Source: a bacterium
GTDB lineage: Bacteria > Pseudomonadota > Alphaproteobacteria > Micavibrionales > UBA2020
DNA length: 64,000 nucleotides
Direction: 5' to 3'
NCBI GenBank assembly: GCA_029945425.1
Contig: JAQSDV010000002.1
Span: 1,061,960 to 1,125,959 of the forward strand
Positions 59,115 through 64,000 of the stretch are shown one piece after another (the first letter of the stretch is position 1; the number at the start of each line of letters is the position of its first letter). The position numbers and the translations under genes are program-made. Under the pieces are notes generated by a model. That model worked only from the letters and a program-made list of their open reading frames with translations. It was not told the DNA's origin and did not search any database.

Positions 59115-59816
59115 ATGAAATTTACATATATTCTCGCAGCCGCTGCGGTCGTTTTGACCGTTGCAGCCGCCCCCAAGGCAGAGGCCGCATATTACGACGG
59201 CGTCGCTGCGACCAAGCTGAACGTCCGCGCAGGCCCCGGCAACTACCCCATCATCGGCCAGATCACCCGCGGCACGCCCGTCAATATCCGCAATTGCATC
59301 CAGGGCTATCGCTGGTGTGACGTGTCGACCGGTGGCTTCCGCGGCTGGGTTGCAGGCAAAAATCTGCGCACCCGTTACCGCGACCGCAGCGATAACGTCA
59401 GCATCCTCGGCCAGCTGCTGGGCATCCAGACGGTGACCTATGACGAGCGCACCTATTGGGGCAACAACTATTACGATCGCGACTTCTACCGCACCAAATA
59501 CGGCTGGAACGACAACGACAGCCGCCATTACGGCTGGCGCAAGAGCAACGGCACCTGGGTCCGCACGACCTCGCGCAATGACGAAGACCATGACGGCGTG
59601 CCCAACAAATACGACCGCCGCGACAACGACGGCCGTGGTAAATACGACAGCGACAGAGACCACAACAACGAATGGCGCCAAGTTAACGGCAGATGGGTCC
59701 GCGTCGGTGACGAAGACCACGATGGCATCCCCAACAACCGCGATCATTGGGACAATGATGGCCGTGGCCGCTATGACGACGATAACAGCAACTATCGCCG
59801 CAACTACAACAACTAA
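59115..59816 (+). CDS. Exported SH3b protein with calcium-binding-like Asp-rich repeats
   Basis: 233 residues from ATG 59115, with AGGAGAG before it; a longer in-frame ORF from 58422 is only antisense overlap with the DsbA gene. Signal peptide ends near AEA|AYY (residue 24). A bacterial SH3 domain (residues 28-85) has LNVRAGPGNYPIIG and WCDVSTGGFRGWVAGKNL. The rest is Asp/Asn/Tyr/Arg-rich with two thrombospondin-type units: DEDHDGVPNKYDRRDNDG and DEDHDGIPNNRDHWDNDG. These are typical calcium-binding turns. It probably binds wall or surface polymer outside the cell. A strong terminator follows. Confidence 0.82.
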   Translation: MKFTYILAAAAVVLTVAAAPKAEAAYYDGVAATKLNVRAGPGNYPIIGQITRGTPVNIRNCIQGYRWCDVSTGGFRGWVAGKNLRTRYRDRSDNVSILGQLLGIQTVTYDERTYWGNNYYDRDFYRTKYGWNDNDSRHYGWRKSNGTWVRTTSRNDEDHDGVPNKYDRRDNDGRGKYDSDRDHNNEWRQVNGRWVRVGDEDHDGIPNNRDHWDNDGRGRYDDDNSNYRRNYNN

Positions 59817-59862
59817 TTGATGTACTAGCTCGCCTGTCCCTGCCCTGACGGCGACACAAAAG

Positions 59863-59904
59863 AACGCCCCGGCTGTGCCCAACAGCCGGGGCGTTTTTAT
59901 TTTC
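59863..59904 (+). terminator. Strong Rho-independent terminator
   Basis: 14-bp stem AACGCCCCGGCTGT (59863-59876)/ACAGCCGGGGCGTT (59882-59895), loop GCCCA, then TTTTATTTTC. Confidence 0.92.
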
Positions 59905-60022
59905 AAAAAAAGCAGATTTTTCGGGAACTAATACGAAGCGCGGGTGTTTTCTTAACTGAAACCGCGGCCCGAGCCTGCACGGACCCATGTCCCAGAAATC
60001 TCTGTAGAGGGGAGAAAACATC

Positions 60023-60496
60023 ATGGATCAAGTAGAAATTGCCATCATGCCGACGAGCGATGTACAAAAGTACCTGCCGTTCCTCATGAAATCATCCGAA
60101 CCGCGCGCCGAAACGCCGCCCCGCGTCCTGATCGTCGACGACGACAAGGATTCCGCCTTTGTTTTGAGCGCCATGGTCGAAATGCTCGGCTACAAGGCCT
60201 CCATCGCCTATTCCGGCCCCATGGCCATCGATATGGCCCGCCGCATGCACCCGCATGTCGTGCTGCTCGATATCGGCCTGCCCGGCATGAACGGTTACGA
60301 AGTCTGCGAAAAGCTGAAAAACGAAATCTCCGCAAGGTCTTCGCTGATTATCGCGCATACCGGCTGGGACGGCGCGCAGCACCGCGCGCTGGCCGACAAG
60401 GCCGGTTTCGACAGCCACATGCCGAAACCCGCGAATATCCAGACGCTCAAAGATTTGTTCGATACCCTGCCCAACCAGAACCCGGATGCCGCTTAA
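60023..60496 (+). CDS. Single-domain response regulator
   Basis: 157 residues. A short N-terminal extension (1-33) precedes the receiver: Asp39-Asp40-Asp41 (VLIVDDDKDSAFVLSAM), phosphoacceptor Asp83 (VVLLDIGLPGMNGYE), Thr in AHTGWDG and Lys135 (HMPKPANIQ). No output domain. It stands alone; GAGGGGAG lies before the ATG. The AHTGWDGAQHR segment is typical of receivers paired with hybrid kinases or cyclases. It is less like the two paralogous receivers elsewhere in the window. Confidence 0.9.
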   Translation: MDQVEIAIMPTSDVQKYLPFLMKSSEPRAETPPRVLIVDDDKDSAFVLSAMVEMLGYKASIAYSGPMAIDMARRMHPHVVLLDIGLPGMNGYEVCEKLKNEISARSSLIIAHTGWDGAQHRALADKAGFDSHMPKPANIQTLKDLFDTLPNQNPDAA

Positions 60497-60530
60497 GCCC
60501 TTAGGCGACGCAATTCCTCTGGTCCACACA

Positions 60531-60571
60531 AAAACCCTCTTCCTTGCCCGGGAAGAGGGTTTTACTTTTTT
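60531..60571 (+). terminator. Rho-independent terminator
   Basis: Stem AAAACCCTCTTCC (60531-60543)/GGAAGAGGGTTTT (60551-60563), loop TTGCCCG, then ACTTTTTTG. Ends the response regulator gene. Confidence 0.88.
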
Positions 60572-60794
60572 GTGCGATTGATATGTGGTTGAAACGAACC
60601 GGAAAATTTTTTGGCTGGAAATTCAGGCACCGTTTTTCGGCGGGTTTTGTACGCGTTTTCTGTGCTTGCGACACATGGCAGGTTTATAAATATCCTGACA
60701 TTCCAGCGAGTTACGAATTCGCATTTCCGCGAATTTTCACAAGGGTTTGCTGCAAAATCAGCGGCTTAAAAACGGCGAAATTCGACAGTATCGA

Positions 60795-62270
60795 TCACTT
60801 GTTCTGCGGGAAATGGAAATCCGCCCCCTTCGCGGGGCCTTCGGGCCAGCGGGCGGTGACGGTTTTCAGTTTCGTGTAGAACTTGACGCCTTCCTGACCG
60901 TGCATATGCGTGTCGCCGAACAGGGAGCGTTTCCAGCCGCCGAAGCTGTTGAACGCGACGGGCACGGGGATCGGCACGTTGATGCCGACCATGCCGACCT
61001 TGATGTCGCGCATGAAATTGCGTGCAACGCCGCCATGGTTGGTGAAGATCGCAACGCCGTTGCCGTATTCATGCGCGTTGATAAGGTCGACGGCTTCGCG
61101 GTAGGTGCCTGCGCGCACAAGGCACAGCACGGGGCCGAAAATTTCTTCTTTATAAATCGTCATGTTCGGCTTCACCTTGTCGAACAGGCAGCCGCCCATG
61201 AAATAGCCGTTTTCATGCCCCTTCACCTTCAGCGCGCGGCCATCAACGGCGAGCTTTGCCCCCTCGCCTACACCCGCATCGACATAGCCCCGCACCTTGT
61301 CCAGATGCTGTTTCGTGATCAGCGGGCCCATTTCGTTTTTGGCATCGCTGCCGGGGCCGACCTTCAGCGCTTCGATGCGCGGGGTCAGGGTCGATACCAG
61401 TTTGTCCGCGACTTCGTCACCGACGGCGACAGCGACGGAGATCGCCATGCAACGCTCGCCCGCCGAACCATAGGCCGCGCCCATCAGCGCATCGGCCGCC
61501 TGATCGATATCGGCATCTGGCATCACGATCATGTGGTTCTTCGCGCCGCCCAGCGATTGCACGCGCTTGCCATTCGCGGTGCCGGTTTTATAGATGTATT
61601 CGGCCACGGGGGTGGAACCGACAAAGCTGACCGCCGCGATATCGGGATGGTGCAGGATCGCGTCGACCGCTTCCTTGTCGCCATGCGCCACGATAAAGAT
61701 GCCATCGGGCAGCCCTGCCTCCGCCAGCAGTTTCGCCATGTAATCGGCAGCCGACGGATCACGCTCCGACGGTTTCAAAATGAAGGCGTTGCCGCAGGTG
61801 ATCGCGATCGGGAACATCCACATCGGCACCATGGCGGGGAAGTTGAACGGCGTGATGCCGGCAACAACGCCCAGCGGCTGGCGCAATGAATAGCTGTCGA
61901 CGCCCGTGCCGACATTGTCGCTATACTCGCCCTTCAGCAGATTGGGGATGCCGGTTGCGAATTCGACGATTTCGATGCCGCGCTGCACTTCGCCTTCGGC
62001 ATCGATCTGCACCTTGCCGTGTTCGGTCGAAATGATTTCGGCGATTTTCTTGGCGTTCTTGTTCAGCAGGTCGAGGAAACGGAACATCACGCGCGCGCGC
62101 TTCATGGGGCTTTGGTCTGCCCAGTCCGCTTGCGCCAGTTTCGCCTTTTGCACCAGCGCGTCGATATCGGCGGCCGAATTGAATTTTACCTGACCGATCA
62201 CCTGGCCGGTTGCGGGGTTATAGATATCGCCCTGACGGGATGCTGCCTGCTGTTTCATTTCTGCCTTCAT
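60795..62270 (-). CDS. mmsA: CoA-acylating methylmalonate-semialdehyde dehydrogenase
   Basis: 491 residues. Aldehyde dehydrogenase family motifs: [35 protein letters not shown] (substrate loop), [12 protein letters not shown], the catalytic loop [15 protein letters not shown] with Cys, [12 protein letters not shown] and [11 protein letters not shown]. This matches MmsA, which turns methylmalonate or malonate semialdehyde into propionyl- or acetyl-CoA in valine and inositol catabolism. The ATG at 62270 has AAGGA too close, while the second Met (62258) is better placed after AAGG, so the start may be four codons later. No other valine-catabolism gene is in view. Confidence 0.93.
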   Translation of the reverse strand: MKAEMKQQAASRQGDIYNPATGQVIGQVKFNSAADIDALVQKAKLAQADWADQSPMKRARVMFRFLDLLNKNAKKIAEIISTEHGKVQIDAEGEVQRGIEIVEFATGIPNLLKGEYSDNVGTGVDSYSLRQPLGVVAGITPFNFPAMVPMWMFPIAITCGNAFILKPSERDPSAADYMAKLLAEAGLPDGIFIVAHGDKEAVDAILHHPDIAAVSFVGSTPVAEYIYKTGTANGKRVQSLGGAKNHMIVMPDADIDQAADALMGAAYGSAGERCMAISVAVAVGDEVADKLVSTLTPRIEALKVGPGSDAKNEMGPLITKQHLDKVRGYVDAGVGEGAKLAVDGRALKVKGHENGYFMGGCLFDKVKPNMTIYKEEIFGPVLCLVRAGTYREAVDLINAHEYGNGVAIFTNHGGVARNFMRDIKVGMVGINVPIPVPVAFNSFGGWKRSLFGDTHMHGQEGVKFYTKLKTVTARWPEGPAKGADFHFPQNK

Positions 62271-62282
62271 ATCCTTAAATCC

Positions 62283-62591
62283 TTACTTGCCCGGAAGCGG
62301 GATGATCGCGAGCGCATTTGCGCTGTTGAGGAAGATGCGGTCTTCTTCCTCGAAATTATTGGTGCGGACATTCGGTTTCCAGACGCCGATAAAGCGGTTC
62401 TTGCGCGACATCTGCACCATCGACCAGCTGTCGCCCGTCTGGGTATCCAGCAGGTAATTGCGGCCGTCCCTGTCATTGATATACATCGCGAACCGCCCCG
62501 CGACCACGGGGGCCGGCTGGGTATAGCCCGACTGCTGGAACACCAGCAGCAGGCAGAGGGCGGCAAAAAACACGATAGCGCCGTTTTTCAT
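62283..62591 (-). CDS. Small exported or membrane-anchored protein, unknown
   Basis: 102 residues from ATG 62591, preceded by AAGGAAAAGCC; the longer frame from 62654 is not favoured. An N-terminal hydrophobic helix (MKNGAIVFFAALCLLLVF) is a signal or anchor. The mature part is a beta-like GRFAMYINDRDGRNYLLDTQ, then TGDSWSMVQMSRKNRFIGVW and KPNVRTNNFEEEDRIFLNSA. No family recognised. It ends 12 bases before mmsA's start on the same strand. Confidence 0.65.
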   Translation of the reverse strand: MKNGAIVFFAALCLLLVFQQSGYTQPAPVVAGRFAMYINDRDGRNYLLDTQTGDSWSMVQMSRKNRFIGVWKPNVRTNNFEEEDRIFLNSANALAIIPLPGK

Positions 62592-62757
62592 GGCTTTTCC
62601 TTGCATAAATGACTTGGGTAAAAGGACGGTAGCAGGATTGTGGAATACGGGCAATTCGGGATTATATTACATAACTTGAGGTCAAAAATTCCCTGTATTT
62701 CCGCGCCTTTTCGCGGAATACTTGGCCTCGACGCATCGTATTTACGAGACAATTAAA

Positions 62758-64000
62758 ATGGCAAAAGCATCCCCCATGTCGAAAACAGAAGCAGCATCGC
62801 AAGCCCCCGCAAAAGCCCCCCTGCAGATCCAGCCCTTCTCCGAAATCGTGAAGCTGCAGGAACAGGGCAAGCTGGACGAGGCCGCGGTCGGTTACCGCCG
62901 CATCCTGCTGCTGAAGCCCGATGACGCGCCCAGCTGGCTGAACCTCGGCACGCTGTTGCGGGCGCAGAACAAATTCGATGCGGCGCTGGCCTGTACGCAC
63001 CGCGCGGTCCAGCTGCAGCCCAACAACCCCTCCGCGCTGACCAATTACGGCAACGCGCTGCTGGCGGTCGACAAAAACGACGAGGCGCTGGTGGCGCACG
63101 AAAAAGCCGTCAAGCTGGCGCCCGACAGTTTCCTGATCCGCTCCAACTACGCGATCGCCTTGCGTGAATCCGGCCATTCGGAACGCGCGATCGAGCATTT
63201 CGACGTCGCCGTTAAAATGAAACCCGATGATCACCAGATCAAATGGGAACGCGCGATGACCTATCTCGACATGTCCGATTTCAAGCACGGCTGGGAAAGT
63301 TTCGAGGTGCGCTGGAAACTCGGCACGCTGAAGGATCGCGGCCATGCCGTGCCGATGTGGAAAGGCGAAGACCTGACCGGCAAAACAATTGTACTGCATG
63401 AAGAACAGGGTTTCGGCGACACCATCATCGCCGCCCGTTACATTCCGCTGATCAAGGCGCGTGGCGGCCGCGTGATTTTACAATGCAGTAAGGCGCTGCA
63501 CCGCCTGTTCGCCAATGTCGGCGCGGACCGGTTGATGGAATTCGAGGAAGTCGGCGAGAAGGTCGATTACCATGTGCCGATGATGAGCCTGCCCGGTATT
63601 TTCAAAACCGATTTTACCAACATCCCCGCGCCTGCGAAATTGACGCCCGCAGCCCTGCTGCCCGGCCCTGCGCATCTGTTGAAAAACGGCGGCAACCGGC
63701 TGAAGGTCGGCATCGTCTGGTCCGGCAGCGTGACCTTTGCGCGCAACAACAAGCGCGCGGTTTCGGTCGACCGCTTCCTGCCCTTCGCCAATATTCCGGG
63801 CGTGCAATTGTACAGCCTGCAAAAAGGCCCCTGCGAACCGCAGCTGGCGCAGGCCGGCGGACAAGGCATTGTGCTGGAAATGGGGCCGCTGGTGAATGAT
63901 TTCGCGGATACCGCCGCGGTCATCAACGAGCTTGACCTTGTCATCATGACGGATTCATCGGTTGCGCACCTGACCGCGTCGTTGGGCAAGCCGGTCTGGA
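62758..64000 (+). CDS. TPR protein with glycosyltransferase-9-like C-terminal region, truncated by window edge
   Basis: Open from ATG 62758 to the right edge with no stop (about 414 codons seen). A polar N-terminus is followed by four TPR units (about residues 25-165): KLQEQGKLDEAAVGYRRILL, ALACTHRAVQLQPNNPSALT, NDEALVAHEKAVKLAPDS and HSERAIEHFDVAVKMKPDD. From residue 205 a glycosyltransferase-like Rossmann region appears: GKTIVLHEEQGFGDTIIAAR, LKVGIVWSGSVTFARNNKR and LVIMTDSSVAHLTASLGKP, the typical donor-site end of ADP-heptose/family-9-type enzymes. A protein O-GlcNAc-like or other glycosyltransferase of surface structures is likely. No clear Shine-Dalgarno lies just upstream. Confidence 0.82.
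   Translation, partial: MAKASPMSKTEAASQAPAKAPLQIQPFSEIVKLQEQGKLDEAAVGYRRILLLKPDDAPSWLNLGTLLRAQNKFDAALACTHRAVQLQPNNPSALTNYGNALLAVDKNDEALVAHEKAVKLAPDSFLIRSNYAIALRESGHSERAIEHFDVAVKMKPDDHQIKWERAMTYLDMSDFKHGWESFEVRWKLGTLKDRGHAVPMWKGEDLTGKTIVLHEEQGFGDTIIAARYIPLIKARGGRVILQCSKALHRLFANVGADRLMEFEEVGEKVDYHVPMMSLPGIFKTDFTNIPAPAKLTPAALLPGPAHLLKNGGNRLKVGIVWSGSVTFARNNKRAVSVDRFLPFANIPGVQLYSLQKGPCEPQLAQAGGQGIVLEMGPLVNDFADTAAVINELDLVIMTDSSVAHLTASLGKPVW

Noticed and set aside
58422..59816. 464-codon frame joining the DsbA region to the SH3b protein
   Set aside because: The first 230 codons are antisense to the DsbA-family gene; the SH3b protein starts at 59115 with a good AGGAGAG site and signal peptide.
62662..63399. 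245-codon - strand frame at the right edge
   Set aside because: Antisense to the TPR-glycosyltransferase gene, which has clear TPR and donor-site motifs but lacks a stop because of the window edge.
1..64000. CRISPR arrays, insertion sequences, phage genes, rRNA and integrases
   Set aside because: No regular spaced repeats, transposase motifs, phage structural genes or integrase signatures were seen anywhere; the only tandem repeats are within coding regions.

Overview
The window is GC-rich and densely coded, with short gaps, ATGA-type stop/start overlaps and no rRNA, CRISPR array, transposase or phage gene that I can see. A PopZ-type polar organizer, a CreA protein, an alternative oxidase, the ligase/exonuclease/helicase/PdeM DNA-damage cassette, Ku-LigD and a methylmalonate-semialdehyde dehydrogenase together point to an alphaproteobacterium with a Gram-negative outer membrane. 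I cannot name the genus from sequence alone.

Layout. 0-6.4 kb: 3' end of glnE, a popZ-like gene, pcm, tRNA-Cys, an AT-richer unknown membrane protein, a lipoprotein, a 58-aa membrane peptide with its own promoter and terminator, a DJ-1/PfpI protein, a diacylglycerol-kinase-type lipid kinase and tRNA-Asn. 6.4-12.2 kb: a four-gene DNA repair cassette (ligase and exonuclease leftward; Lhr-like helicase and PdeM rightward). Both the ligase and the helicase carry an apparent single-base deletion. 12.2-21.2 kb: a two-partner secretion locus, a 2424-residue filamentous-haemagglutinin-like TpsA with about 12 degenerate repeats and no recognisable C-terminal toxin, and its TpsB transporter. 21.6-26.2 kb: an ankyrin-type protein, two alpha/beta hydrolases and a HAD hydrolase. 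26.2-29.0 kb: a leftward overlapping phospholipid operon (CDP-alcohol phosphatidyltransferase, CDP-diglyceride synthase, acyltransferase, membrane protein). 29.0-31.8 kb: EF-hand protein, small basic protein, aldose epimerase and alternative oxidase. 31.9-35.3 kb: Ku and LigD for non-homologous end joining. 35.4-41.6 kb: CreA, a lipoprotein, and a run of little-known membrane/ankyrin proteins with a PPK2 kinase and two small acidic exported proteins.

41.6-45.4 kb holds the most unusual signalling locus: a tightly packed leftward operon of a CheY-like receiver, a CheX-like protein, a FIST sensor protein and a soluble CheA-like kinase with PAS, histidine phosphotransfer and ATPase regions. 45.5-50.7 kb: a DUF6782-type HExxH protein, an ECF sigma factor with a short membrane partner and a Spy/CpxP-like periplasmic protein, a DUF4139 protein and a VOC protein. 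50.9-60.5 kb: a DEAD-box RNA helicase with a long repetitive basic tail, a receiver divergent from a large hybrid histidine kinase, a HigA-like fusion protein, a DsbA-family oxidoreductase, an SH3/calcium-repeat exported protein and a third lone receiver. 60.8-64 kb: mmsA, a small exported protein and a TPR-glycosyltransferase-like gene running off the edge.

Themes are double-strand break and lesion repair (two separate ATP-dependent ligase systems), envelope lipid and adhesin biogenesis, and several phosphorelays whose outputs lie outside the window or are unknown. Coordinates of the two frameshifted genes are given for the inferred intact reading frame.
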